Origin: CAYJEQ01 sp964370185
GTDB lineage: Bacteria > Bacillota > Clostridia > Oscillospirales > Ruminococcaceae
Direction of reading: 5' to 3'
Assembly: GCA_964370185.1 (NCBI GenBank)
Contig: CAYJIJ010000025.1
Location: 1-32,280 of the forward strand
DNA: 32,280 nucleotides
Shown piece by piece: positions 15,434 through 23,505 of the stretch. The position numbers and the translations under genes are program-made. How positions within the stretch are numbered: the stretch's first letter is position 1; the number at the start of each line of letters is the position of its first letter. The notes under the pieces were generated by a model, which was not told the origin of the DNA, did not search any database, and saw only the letters and a program-made list of their open reading frames with translations.

Positions 15434-16273
15434 TTAGCTCTCGGGCAATGCCTCGGGGCAGAGCCTTACATAGTGGAAAATATACTGCTGTACTATTCCA
15501 GCATACGGCAGTAGTTCTTCGGGTAATCCATTCGGGAAAAGCTGTGCCATCGCCCTCTTAATCCAAACATCAACGGGGAAGCACTCCACCCTGCCAAACC
15601 CAAAGAGAAGTGCGCAGTCCGCCACTTTCACACCCACTCCTGTAATTTTAATAAGCTCAGCTCTTGCACTGTCTAAATCAAGGTTTTGTATCTTAGCAAT
15701 GTCCACTTCGCCACTACTCACTTTTTGTGCGGCGTCTATTATGTAGCGTGCCCTAAAGCCACTGCGCAGTGGTGCGAGGTCGTCGGGGGTGAGTTTTGCA
15801 AGTCTTTCGGCGGTGGGGAAGCTGTAAAATCCCTCCTCTATCTCTTCGCCAAATTCACTGCAAAGCCTATCTATTATGCCCTTTATCCGCTTTATATTAT
15901 TGTTTTGGCTTACTATAAAGCTGCAAAGCGCTTCCCACGGCTCCTGCTTTAGCACCCTTATACCCGGTGCAAATGTAATGGCTTTAGCAAGTGTTTCATT
16001 CTTTTTGCAAAGCTCTTTAATCACGCTATAATCCCTATCAAAATCAAAATATTCTTTCCAAATTTCATTGTAATCCTCTTCGGTAACTCCGTAAAGTGTA
16101 ACATAATCGGTATTTTTTGCGATTTTGCAGAGCTTTCCCCTTACCACACCGCTAAAACTTCCATCGTCATTTTCCCTCCAACGAAACGCCTGCCCACAGT
16201 CGAGGGTTTCGGCGAGGTCGAAGTCTTTTACTCCACTTAATATAAAGGCAGTATTTTCCGACTTTAATCCCAT
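15434..16273 (-). CDS. 8-oxoguanine DNA glycosylase/AP lyase (OGG1 type)
   Basis: This 279-residue enzyme removes 8-oxoguanine from DNA and nicks the resulting abasic site. It has an OGG N-terminal domain (~residues 1-110, with ETLDCGQAFRW at ~21-31) and an HhH-GPD domain. The catalytic region reads ITGVGVKVADCALLFGFG then RVECFPVDVWIKR (~208-238); the Lys in GVGVK and Asp in PVDVW match the nucleophile and catalytic Asp of OGG1. SQNNNIKRIKGIIDRLC is the typical DNA-contacting helix. GGAGC precedes the ATG. It lies among secreted-protein and sortase genes with no evident functional link. With the rubredoxin/flavodiiron pair it suggests some exposure to oxidants. Confidence 0.92.
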   Translation of the reverse strand: MGLKSENTAFILSGVKDFDLAETLDCGQAFRWRENDDGSFSGVVRGKLCKIAKNTDYVTLYGVTEEDYNEIWKEYFDFDRDYSVIKELCKKNETLAKAITFAPGIRVLKQEPWEALCSFIVSQNNNIKRIKGIIDRLCSEFGEEIEEGFYSFPTAERLAKLTPDDLAPLRSGFRARYIIDAAQKVSSGEVDIAKIQNLDLDSARAELIKITGVGVKVADCALLFGFGRVECFPVDVWIKRAMAQLFPNGLPEELLPYAGIVQQYIFHYVRLCPEALPES

Positions 16274-16319
16274 AGTTAATGCTCCTTTTTTAATTAAATA
16301 TCAATAAATCAAGTAAATA

Positions 16320-16369
16320 TTCTCCCATCACTCGCCCCACTAACAAGAGTAGGGAGGGAGATGGGAGAA
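16320..16369. terminator. Hairpin between sortase and glycosylase genes
   Basis: TTCTCCCATC (16320-16329) pairs with GATGGGAGAA (16360-16369) around a 30-base loop. It lies after the sortase stop and before the glycosylase start on the minus strand, so a termination or RNA-processing role is plausible, but there is no clean T run. A related TTCTCCCC-ATCAC hairpin is at 25588-25659. Confidence 0.4.
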
Positions 16370-16394
16370 ATAAATAAAGTCCATTTGTTTAGAT

Positions 16395-16410
16395 TAGGGA
16401 AGTCACCCTA
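16395..16410. repeat. Short dispersed hairpin motif, copy 2
   Basis: TAGGGAAGTCACCCTA matches the motif at 9842-9857 except for one base in the loop. AAAGTCCATTT occurs 20 bases upstream and ATAAAATCTATA just downstream, strings also found near the other copies. Confidence 0.55.
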
Positions 16411-16419
16411 TCATAAAAT

Positions 16420-17523
16420 CTATAAAGTAGGCTTTTTAAAATCTGCATTTTCTGTTATTGTAACAGGCACTATTGCTTCACTCGGATCCATAAGTTTTGC
16501 CATAACCACATATCTTTGGTCGGCACTACTACCATATGCACGGGTACAGGTGGAAAGTGTGAGTATTTTATCTGAGCTATTTACACTCACATCATAATTA
16601 TGCAGGCTCCTTGCTTTTGCTTCGCTTATCACATTGCTCATATAATCCGAACTACCATCGCTCATGATATAGTTAAAATCAATTTCAGTGTAGAATACTG
16701 CAAAAATCTGCCACACCATTTCAGTGTTTTCAGTTGAGTAGTAGATATATGGGGTGTTTTGTGCAAAATCAAGATGATGGAATGACGCAAGCTGTGCAAA
16801 CATAACATCATTTGGGTTACCTATTCTTGGATTATTCGTAACATTAGTCCAGTTGTGTCCGTAGAGAACATTATTTTTTGAAAGGCTTCTTCCACCTCCA
16901 AAATAGGTATCACTATCCGCCCAAATTACACCGTTTTTATCCGCCTGCTTATCGTATCCGAGTGCTTCGTAATACAGATTGTCAGGCCCTACAACCACGG
17001 GATAATCAATATTTGTATTGGGTATTTTAATCCATCCCACTACATCACTATTTTTTGCCTGCCATGAGGGAATATTTCCTACTCCCGAGGTGCCGATTGT
17101 TGCCGCAGTGTTTTTTGCAGTGTAAGTTTTTGCAGGTGGTTCTTCTTTTTCCACTGTCTGCGCTTCGGGCTCAGCAGCTTGTGAGGACTGTGCACCGCTC
17201 GAAGCTTGTGCAGTAGCACTTGCCTGTGAGGATGGTGCAGAAGCAGATACTTCTATATCGCCTGTTGCACTCGAATGCTCGTCCTCTTTTTCATTTTCAG
17301 GTAGGGCTGAGCTCTCATCATTTTGGGAGTTCTCCGCAGACTGACTGCTTTGCTCCATCGAAGAAGAATTATCAGATGCCCTGATTGAATCAGCCTCTGT
17401 TACAGTGCTTAAAATCGAAAACATCGCCACCGACATCGAAACTACGCCTGCCATTATTACTGTCATCGTATATTTGTCAAGTTTATTAGTTGTTTTTTTG
17501 CCTCTAATTTTTTTCTTATTCAA
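16420..17523 (-). CDS. Class B-like sortase with long Ser/Ala/Gln-rich stalk
   Basis: Sortases cleave P-x-T-G-type signals and attach surface proteins to peptidoglycan. The start is most likely TTG 17523, eight bases after GGAGGT; an in-frame ATG at 17544 contains that ribosome binding site within its own codons. From TTG the protein has 367 residues: a very basic cytoplasmic start, a membrane helix (~25-46, VIMAGVVSMSVAMFSI), a low-complexity Ser/Glu/Gln/Ala stalk of about 90 residues, then the catalytic domain. It has VVGWIKIPNTNIDYPVV, catalytic His in LYGHN, Cys in TLSTC (~326) and Arg in ADQRYVV (~337). The GW-I-x-IDYPVV pattern and domain size favour class B; class D is less likely. The two P-x-T-G-ending secreted proteins flanking it are candidate substrates. 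Confidence 0.88.
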   Translation of the reverse strand: MNKKKIRGKKTTNKLDKYTMTVIMAGVVSMSVAMFSILSTVTEADSIRASDNSSSMEQSSQSAENSQNDESSALPENEKEDEHSSATGDIEVSASAPSSQASATAQASSGAQSSQAAEPEAQTVEKEEPPAKTYTAKNTAATIGTSGVGNIPSWQAKNSDVVGWIKIPNTNIDYPVVVGPDNLYYEALGYDKQADKNGVIWADSDTYFGGGRSLSKNNVLYGHNWTNVTNNPRIGNPNDVMFAQLASFHHLDFAQNTPYIYYSTENTEMVWQIFAVFYTEIDFNYIMSDGSSDYMSNVISEAKARSLHNYDVSVNSSDKILTLSTCTRAYGSSADQRYVVMAKLMDPSEAIVPVTITENADFKKPTL

Positions 17524-17546
17524 AAAAATGACCTCCAAATCCATTC

Positions 17547-17560
17547 ACCCCCAAGGGGGT
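17547..17560 (-). promoter_or_regulatory. Palindrome in the sortase 5' leader
   Basis: ACCCCCAAGGGGGT is a perfect 14-base palindrome about 25 bases before the TTG start. It could be an operator or short hairpin. A TATAAT lies just upstream on the minus strand without a good -35 box. Confidence 0.3.
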
Positions 17561-17675
17561 ATACATTATATATATCAGTATTTATTTTTTGCACATATAG
17601 TCGAGTGCTTTTTAAATTATAACATTTTTTTATACAAAATGAAAGAGTTTTGTAATAATTTTTGTTGGAAATTTT

Positions 17676-17708
17676 TATCAAATTAAATGTTTAAAGGTTT
17701 TAATTTGA
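17676..17708. promoter_or_regulatory. AT-rich inverted repeat in the divergent intergenic region
   Basis: ATCAAATTAA pairs with TTAATTTGAT around about 13 bases, between the divergent sortase and NPSTG-protein genes. It could be a regulator site or a hairpin; nothing more specific can be said. Confidence 0.3.
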
Positions 17709-17741
17709 TGAAAAAAGTCTTTTAACGCACAAATTATGACT

Positions 17742-17789
17742 AATTGGAAACAAAATCCTATTGAAAAGTAACAAAATGTAATATATAAT
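17742..17789 (+). promoter_or_regulatory. Duplicated promoter segment, copy 1
   Basis: AATTGGAAACAAAATCCTA leads into -35 TTGAAA (17761-17766), a 17-base spacer and -10 TATAAT (17784-17789). The same ~48-base segment recurs at 17987-18035 with one inserted A and one substitution. This copy would transcribe the foldable region 17796-17943 before reaching the second promoter. Confidence 0.7.
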
Positions 17790-17795
17790 ATGATT

Positions 17796-17943
17796 ATGCC
17801 CAGTAGAAAGAATAAAAACTCTCCGAGAAATCGGAGGGGGGTATCCCAGAAAACTTATAATTAAAGTTGTTTTCAGAAAATATACCGATTGATTTCAGAT
17901 TATATTTCATAAAACACTTTATTATAAGTAGATACCTTATAAA
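17796..17943 (+). ncRNA. Candidate structured leader or small RNA between twin promoters
   Basis: Starting just after the first promoter, CTCCGA/TCGGAG (17821-17836) forms a hairpin with a GAAA tetraloop. It is followed by GGTAT (17840-17844) pairing with ATACC (17882-17886) around an inner hairpin GAAAAC.../...GTTTTC (17849-17874). A further ATAAG/CTTAT stem lies at about 17923-17943. No ORF of useful size is present. It may be a leader of the longer transcript or a separate small RNA; no terminator precedes the second promoter. I recognise no known family. Confidence 0.4.
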
Positions 17944-17986
17944 GCTACATGGCAAGAAGCAATCTTCATCTGCAAAATTAAATTAC

Positions 17987-18035
17987 AAATTGGAAACAAA
18001 ATCCTATTGAAAAGTAACAAAATGTAATGTATAAT
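17987..18035 (+). promoter_or_regulatory. Duplicated promoter segment, copy 2
   Basis: -35 TTGAAA (18007-18012), 17-base spacer, -10 TATAAT (18030-18035). The transcript would start near 18042, about 45 bases before the NPSTG-protein start codon. Confidence 0.75.
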
Positions 18036-18085
18036 TAAATTGTGCTCAGGAGATGAGCTAAAAACATTTTTTGGAGGAACTATTT

Positions 18086-19129
18086 ATGAAAAAGATTTTT
18101 ATAGCTTTAATGGCGGCTGCAACAGTTTTAAACACAGGCGTAATCGCATTTGCGGACACTACAAATAATGAGTTTGAAATATCTTTCGGTGCGGACGAAG
18201 AAACAGGCATCGTAGCAAGTGAAAATACAATCTTAACACCGGGCGAAACTTACAACTTCCCTATGATAGTTGATGTAAACGGTGGTTATATCCAGATAGA
18301 AAACAGTGCTAAGGACGATTACAAAATTATCGTTGATGACGAAAGAGGAAGTGCATCAATTGATTATGTTAAAGTAGTTGAGGGACAGGACGGTCTTGAG
18401 CTTGAAGTAGCAGTTGAAGCTGGCTGGCCTGCAAGCATTACCGATGTTGAGTATCAAATCAAGATGGATGCAAGAAATAGCGAAAATGCAGACATGGACG
18501 GCGCGATACTTTTCGGTACAGGGTACCCCCTTGCAGACGATAATGCAATTGCCGACCTTGACGATGGCGACTATGTAGAAGTTGATTCCTCGGCTCCTGT
18601 TTACAGCGAATATCAGCTTGAAAATATATCCGATATCAACAATCACGACAGAGTGACATTCATGGGCGATAACTGGACTTATAATGTAAGCGTTGCAGGC
18701 AGAGATGCGGTAAACATGCTTAATAATGACGATGCAATTGATGAAATAATCGAAATGTTTGACGAAAACGACTTCATATTCCTAAACTTCCCAGCAGGTC
18801 CTCAGTTTGGTAGAGGTACACTTGAAATTGATGTGACAAATGTAGAAGAAGCTTTTGGTGGCGAGTTCTTTATGTATCGTTACTACAAAGGTAAACTTAC
18901 TCAGCTCGACTCTTCATTTGATGCAGACACAGGTCTTATGAGTGTTTCCACAGGTAACCTTGGTCGTTTTGTAATCACAGATAAAGAAATCGAAGATGGG
19001 ACAATAGTTGAGTACGGTTTTGGCGGCGTTGACAACCCAGACAACGCAGGCGTAACAACTGCACCTGAAACAACTAACCCAGAAGTAGAAGAAGAAAAAG
19101 AAAAAGAAAACCCATCAACGGGTAGATAA
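18086..19129 (+). CDS. Secreted acidic protein ending in a tailless NPSTG motif
   Basis: This 347-residue protein begins at ATG 18086 (GGAGG eight bases upstream; TTG 18071 is rejected). It has a signal peptide (MKKIFIALMAAATVLNTG, cleavage likely after AFA), then a very acidic beta-rich region and a conserved-looking segment GNLGRFVITDKEIEDG (~280-295). That last pattern resembles repeat-rich surface proteins of Clostridia that usually continue through a P-x-T-G motif into a membrane helix. Here a Thr/Pro/Glu spacer leads to ENPSTGR and the protein stops; a terminator begins two bases after the stop codon, so no remnant of a tail exists downstream. NPxTG suits class B sortases, and one is encoded divergently next door. 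Function unknown; sortase substrate status is inference. Confidence 0.68.
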   Translation: MKKIFIALMAAATVLNTGVIAFADTTNNEFEISFGADEETGIVASENTILTPGETYNFPMIVDVNGGYIQIENSAKDDYKIIVDDERGSASIDYVKVVEGQDGLELEVAVEAGWPASITDVEYQIKMDARNSENADMDGAILFGTGYPLADDNAIADLDDGDYVEVDSSAPVYSEYQLENISDINNHDRVTFMGDNWTYNVSVAGRDAVNMLNNDDAIDEIIEMFDENDFIFLNFPAGPQFGRGTLEIDVTNVEEAFGGEFFMYRYYKGKLTQLDSSFDADTGLMSVSTGNLGRFVITDKEIEDGTIVEYGFGGVDNPDNAGVTTAPETTNPEVEEEKEKENPSTGR

Positions 19130-19130
19130 T

Positions 19131-19160
19131 AAAAAAAGCCCCCGTGAGGGGGCTTTTTTT
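19131..19160 (+). terminator. Strong rho-independent terminator, probably bidirectional
   Basis: AAAAAAAGCCCCC and GGGGGCTTTTTTTT flank a four-base loop GTGA, directly after the NPSTG-protein stop. A run and T run on either side suit termination in both directions, also serving cysS on the minus strand. Confidence 0.92.
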
Positions 19161-19167
19161 TATTATA

Positions 19168-19194
19168 GTAGGGGGCGAACCTGCGTGTTCGCCC
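19168..19194. repeat. REP-like hairpin
   Basis: GGGCGAAC (19173-19180) pairs with GTTCGCCC (19187-19194). The flanks GTAGGG and CCCGA echo the paired REP-like units at 13772-13859, but the arms differ. It sits between the terminator and the 3' end of cysS. Confidence 0.5.
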
Positions 19195-19286
19195 GATGTG
19201 ACGCACAACCTAAAATAATACGACATTCCATTGCTGGGGCATTCACCACAATGAGCGAAATTTTTTTTTATATAATCTAATAGATT

Positions 19287-20684
19287 TTACTTCTCATAGC
19301 TCCATTTTACACCCTGTGGAGTGTCTTCAAGCACTATGCCCATTGCTTTTATTTTATCTCTAATTTCATCTGCAAGTTTAAAATCTTTATCTTTTCTTGC
19401 CTGTGCTCTTTGCTCTATTAAAGCTTCTACTTCGCTATCTACGGTTTTTGCACTGCGGTTGTAAAGTATGCCGAGTACATTTGTGATTTCATCAAAGAGC
19501 TTTATTGCATATTCTATATCTGCTTGTGGTTTTGGGGTTGAGAGATAAATATTAATCTCTTTTACCATGTCAAATAATGCGGCAAGTCCGTCGGCTGTGT
19601 TTAAATCGTCGTCCATAGCTGTAATAAATGCTGCTTTGCCTGCATCAAGCTTAGCTATAAATGCTGTGGAAGCTTCGTTTTGCTCACCATCGGCTATGGT
19701 TAATGCATAATCCATATGATCACGGCAGTTGCCAAGTCTTTCAAGTGCCGCTTTACACTGCTCAATTACTTCATAGCTGTAATTTATCGGGCTTCTATAA
19801 TGCGCTTGAAGCATCATGTATTTTATAGGCTCATATCCGAATTTCTCCGCTACATCCCTTGTAGTAAAGAAATTGCCCAAAGATTTACTCATCTTTTTAT
19901 TATCTACATTTATATATCCATTGTGCATCCAGTATTTTGCATAATCACCATCTGCACAGCATTCGCCCTGTGCGATTTCATTTTCATGATGTGGGAAGAT
20001 TAAATCCTGTCCGCCGCAATGAATATCAATGTTTCCGCCCAAGTTTTTGCGTATCATTGCAGTGCACTCTATATGCCATCCGGGTCTGCCCTCGCCCCAT
20101 GGTGAAGTCCATGAAGGTTCGTCGGGTTTTGCATTTTTCCAAAGTGCAAAGTCAAGCGCATCCTCTTTTTGCTCACTCACATCAATTCTTGCACCACTTT
20201 CAAGGTCTTCGAGAGGCATGTGTGAAAGCTTGCCATAGCCATCAAATTTTCTGCTTCTAAAGTACACATCGCCATCTTTTTCATAAGCAAATCCCTTTTC
20301 TATTAAATCGGAGATTACCTCTATAATTTCCTCAATGCTCTCAGTTGCCTTCGGATGAATATCTGCATCACGCACACCGAGTCCCTTAGCGTCGGTTTTA
20401 TACTCTTCTATATATTTTTCTGCAATGTCGGTGAAGGTCACACCCTCATCATTGGCACGGTTTATTATTTTATCGTCTATATCGGTGAAGTTCTGTGCAA
20501 ATGTAACATCATATCCCTTGTACTCAAGGTATCTTCTTAAAGTGTCAAAAACGCATATTGGTCTTGCATTTCCTATGTGAATAAAATTGTAAACAGTAGG
20601 GCCACAAGCATACATTCTCACCTTGCCCTCTTCAATTGGTATAAATTCTTCTTTTTGCCTTGTCAGCGTATTATAAACTTTCAT
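19287..20684 (-). CDS. cysS: Cysteinyl-tRNA synthetase
   Basis: This class I synthetase charges tRNA-Cys. The 465-residue protein has the HIGH-type motif FIHIGNARP (~residues 34-42) and the KMSKS loop NKKMSKSLGN (~262-271). Zinc-ligand candidates are CGPTVYN (~27-33), GWHIECTAM (~202-210) and HHENEIAQ (~232-239). GGAGGAG precedes the ATG. It is the last gene of a minus-strand housekeeping run with pgsA and rimO upstream, about 120 bases from pgsA. Confidence 0.97.
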   Translation of the reverse strand: MKVYNTLTRQKEEFIPIEEGKVRMYACGPTVYNFIHIGNARPICVFDTLRRYLEYKGYDVTFAQNFTDIDDKIINRANDEGVTFTDIAEKYIEEYKTDAKGLGVRDADIHPKATESIEEIIEVISDLIEKGFAYEKDGDVYFRSRKFDGYGKLSHMPLEDLESGARIDVSEQKEDALDFALWKNAKPDEPSWTSPWGEGRPGWHIECTAMIRKNLGGNIDIHCGGQDLIFPHHENEIAQGECCADGDYAKYWMHNGYINVDNKKMSKSLGNFFTTRDVAEKFGYEPIKYMMLQAHYRSPINYSYEVIEQCKAALERLGNCRDHMDYALTIADGEQNEASTAFIAKLDAGKAAFITAMDDDLNTADGLAALFDMVKEINIYLSTPKPQADIEYAIKLFDEITNVLGILYNRSAKTVDSEVEALIEQRAQARKDKDFKLADEIRDKIKAMGIVLEDTPQGVKWSYEK

Positions 20685-20802
20685 ATGCTCCTCCTTTTGA
20701 AATTTATCTATATATAATTTGTAAATTTAGCATCTTGCATGCTTGGGGGTGGGGAAATGGTGGTGGTCTCGATTTTTTATCACTTCATAGATTGTAAAAA
20801 AC

Positions 20803-21351
20803 CTACTGTGAAAAGCAGTCCTTATTTTTTATCACATAGTTTGCACCACTTATAACTGTGAGTAAAAGCACTGCATACATTAGCACTAAATAAATTATAA
20901 CACCGATATTCATACCATAATTATAGCCACTCAAATAAAGCCCGATACATATCCACACCATTTGTAATGCGGTTTTGTATTTGCCAAGTTTATCGGCTGC
21001 AATTACCTTGCCTTCGCCTGCTGCGACAAGTCTTATGGAGGTAACTAAAAACTCCCTTGATATTATCGTCACTACAACCCATGCAGGGGCAATTTCTATC
21101 TCTACAAAGCATATCATTGCCGCCGCTACTAAAAGTTTATCGGCTAAAGGGTCCATGAGTATGCCAAATTTAGTGACAAGCCCATCACGTCTTGCAAAAT
21201 AGCCATCAAGCCAATCGGTGAGTGCCGCTAATGCAAATATTATCAGTGCAATGTTATAATAAATCATATCCGATTTAGCCATATACATAATCGCCACAAA
21301 TATTGGCACAGCTATCATTCTGAGCATGGTGAGTTTATTTGGTAAATTCAT
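20803..21351 (-). CDS. pgsA: CDP-diacylglycerol--glycerol-3-phosphate 3-phosphatidyltransferase
   Basis: PgsA makes phosphatidylglycerophosphate, the precursor of phosphatidylglycerol, in the cytoplasmic membrane. The 182-residue protein starts MNLPNKLTMLRMIAVPIFV, typical of the family, and carries the CDP-alcohol phosphotransferase signature D-G-x2-A-R-x8-G-x3-D-x3-D in DGYFARRDGLVTKFGI followed by LMDPLADK (~residues 49-72). About five membrane helices are visible. A weak GGAGC precedes the ATG. The pgsA-rimO-recA neighbourhood is a known arrangement in Firmicutes. Confidence 0.94.
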   Translation of the reverse strand: MNLPNKLTMLRMIAVPIFVAIMYMAKSDMIYYNIALIIFALAALTDWLDGYFARRDGLVTKFGILMDPLADKLLVAAAMICFVEIEIAPAWVVVTIISREFLVTSIRLVAAGEGKVIAADKLGKYKTALQMVWICIGLYLSGYNYGMNIGVIIYLVLMYAVLLLTVISGANYVIKNKDCFSQ

Positions 21352-21408
21352 TTAAATGCTCCATTCCGCCGAACAGTATCGGCACTAAATAAAAAACGAT
21401 TCGTTTTT

Positions 21409-21422
21409 GGGAAGTTACCCTA
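21409..21422. repeat. Short dispersed hairpin motif, copy 3
   Basis: GGGAAGTTACCCTA, identical to the core of copy 1 at 9842-9857, in the gap between rimO and pgsA. Just upstream, AAAACGATTCGTTTT is a palindromic hairpin (about 21393-21407). Confidence 0.55.
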
Positions 21423-21472
21423 AGTAGATTTTATAGAGATTAGCTTAAAATTTATTTTAAACTATCCCACTA

Positions 21473-22801
21473 CTACATTTTTATCTCGCCAACCAAATCA
21501 TATTCATCGGTGGCAGTAATAAGCACATTTACAAATTCTCCGGCTTCGTGCTGTGAGTCACTCACGAAATATACCCTTGTGTCAATATCGGGTGCATCCA
21601 TGGCACTTCTGCCCAAATACAGCCCCTCATTTACATCAAAGCCTTCCACTAAAACAGTGAGCACTTTCCCGATGCTTTTTTCGGCTATTTCGGTGGCAAT
21701 GCCATGCTGTATTTCCATTATTATGTCTTTGCGCCTTTGTTTTAGCTTATCGTCAATTTGGTTTTCCATCAAAAATGCAGGGGTGTCCTCTTCGGGGGAG
21801 TATGCAAATGCTCCAAGGCGCTCGAATTTCACCTCTTCAATCAAATTGCACAACTCTTCAAAATCTTCATTAGTCTCACCTGGAAAACCTGTAATTACAG
21901 TACTTCTAAGGGTTATTTCGGGCACTGTTTTTCTGATTTTTTTCATCAGTGCCGATATGCTGTCCCTATCTCCACGCCTGTTCATCTCTTTTAGTATTTT
22001 TCCACTCGCATGCTGGATGGGGATATCTAAGTATTTTACTACTTTCGGCTCGCTTGCCATAACATCTAAAAGCTCAGCCGTTATCCTCTCGGGGTAACAG
22101 TAGAGTATTCTAAGCCACTCCACTCCATCTATGGTACAGACCTCTTTTATCAGCTCGGGCAGTTTAAGCACGCCATATATATCCTCGCCATATCTTGTAG
22201 TATCCTGTGCGATGAGATTAAATTCCTTTACCCCTTTTTGCACAAGTGATTTTACTTCATGGATGATATTTTCCATCTTACGGCTTCTAAAATTACCTCT
22301 TATAAGGGGGATGGCGCAGTAGGAACACCGGTTATCACATCCCTCTGCCACCTTTATATATGCATAGTGGGGTGGGTTTACTAAAATACGCTCACCCTCT
22401 ATGATATGCTCTTCTTTAGGCGCAAAAAGCGCTGTTTTTTCGCCAGTGAGTGCCAGGTCTATCACATCGACTATATCGCTATTTTTGCCGATGCCAAGGA
22501 CAACATCCACCTCGGGCATTTCTTTTGCAACTTCTTCTCTATATCTTTCTGCAAGACATCCTGTGACAGCCACTACCTTTAAACTGCCCTCGCCCTTCAT
22601 ACCGCAGAACTCAAGAATATTGTCTATCGATTCTTTTTTTGCATCCTCTATAAATCCACAGGTGTTTATAATTATAGCGTCGCACATTTGTGGGTCGGCA
22701 CAAAACTCATACCCTGCCTTGCCAAGCAGTGATAGCATAAGCTCTCCGTCTACCTGATTTTTTGAACACCCAAGGGACACCATCCCAATTCTTCTTGTCA
22801 T
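21473..22801 (-). CDS. rimO: Ribosomal protein S12 methylthiotransferase RimO
   Basis: RimO is a radical-SAM enzyme that adds a methylthio group to an Asp of ribosomal protein S12. The 442-residue protein has an N-terminal UPF0004 domain binding one 4Fe-4S cluster (Cys in SLGCSKNQVD, NTCGFI and TGCLAERY), the radical-SAM motif CDNRCSYCAIPLIRG (~151-165), and a C-terminal TRAM domain (~375-442). SLGCSKNQVD and IPLIRGNFRSR favour RimO over MiaB. GGGATGATC precedes the ATG. It probably forms an operon with pgsA downstream. Confidence 0.95.
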   Translation of the reverse strand: MTRRIGMVSLGCSKNQVDGELMLSLLGKAGYEFCADPQMCDAIIINTCGFIEDAKKESIDNILEFCGMKGEGSLKVVAVTGCLAERYREEVAKEMPEVDVVLGIGKNSDIVDVIDLALTGEKTALFAPKEEHIIEGERILVNPPHYAYIKVAEGCDNRCSYCAIPLIRGNFRSRKMENIIHEVKSLVQKGVKEFNLIAQDTTRYGEDIYGVLKLPELIKEVCTIDGVEWLRILYCYPERITAELLDVMASEPKVVKYLDIPIQHASGKILKEMNRRGDRDSISALMKKIRKTVPEITLRSTVITGFPGETNEDFEELCNLIEEVKFERLGAFAYSPEEDTPAFLMENQIDDKLKQRRKDIIMEIQHGIATEIAEKSIGKVLTVLVEGFDVNEGLYLGRSAMDAPDIDTRVYFVSDSQHEAGEFVNVLITATDEYDLVGEIKM

Positions 22802-22844
22802 TATTTATGATCATCCCTTTCTTTTGCAAAGCAGAAAATAACTA

Positions 22845-22871
22845 TAAAAAGGCTTTGTATATTTAAAGCCT
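22845..22871 (-). terminator. Terminator of the recA-recX unit
   Basis: On the minus strand AGGCTTT pairs with AAAGCCT around a seven- to eight-base loop and is followed by TTTTTAT, about ten bases after the recX stop. Confidence 0.75.
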
Positions 22872-22881
22872 GAAATTTACT

Positions 22882-23505
22882 TTAAACTTCATCTTCCAAA
22901 TATTCGGCACAGCGTGCAAGAGCTTCCTTTATATCGCTGTATGAAAATCCCTGTCTGGCTAAATACTGAAATGCACGATTTTTTTCTTTAGGGTCTAAAA
23001 GCTTATCACCATATCGTCTTTGTAGTATTTCCTCTACACGGGACGCTTCCTGCTCCTCTTCAAATTGCTCGGAGGCTTCCTTTGCAAGCTCTCGGTCAAT
23101 GCCTTTTTGTACAAGCTCCATCACAATTCGCTTTTTAGAAAAGCTCCTCAGATTATATAAATCCCTCGCATAAGCATATGCGTACTCTGTATCATTTATA
23201 AGCCCAAGCTGAGCCATTCGCTCCACTGTCTGCTCGCAAATTTCGGGTTCACCATACTTTAAAAGCTTTTCATACAGCCCCTTTGCAGTATAACTCCTCG
23301 CAGACAATAGCTTAAAGGCTCTGTCCCTCGTTATCTTACCCTCGGACAGCGCCTTAAGCTCTAATAGTTTATCAAACTGCATCTCACAGCCGACAGTTAT
23401 CTGCTCGGCATAAAATACATCTTCATGTAAAGCGGCGAAAAACTCGCCGTCCGCATATATGCTATACCGCCCTTTTTTAGTGACGGTTATCTCAGTTATA
23501 CGCAT
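22882..23505 (-). CDS. recX: RecA regulator RecX
   Basis: RecX binds RecA filaments and modulates strand exchange. The 207-residue protein has the N-terminal beta segment found in Firmicute RecX (RITEITVTKKGRYSIYADGE) and three-helix repeats with LLSARSYTAKGLYEKLLKYG (~67-86), YAYARDLYNLRSFSKKRI and AFQYLARQGFSYSDIKEAL (~178-196). Its ATG shares one base with the recA stop codon (TAATG), so the two are translationally coupled. Confidence 0.9.
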   Translation of the reverse strand: MRITEITVTKKGRYSIYADGEFFAALHEDVFYAEQITVGCEMQFDKLLELKALSEGKITRDRAFKLLSARSYTAKGLYEKLLKYGEPEICEQTVERMAQLGLINDTEYAYAYARDLYNLRSFSKKRIVMELVQKGIDRELAKEASEQFEEEQEASRVEEILQRRYGDKLLDPKEKNRAFQYLARQGFSYSDIKEALARCAEYLEDEV

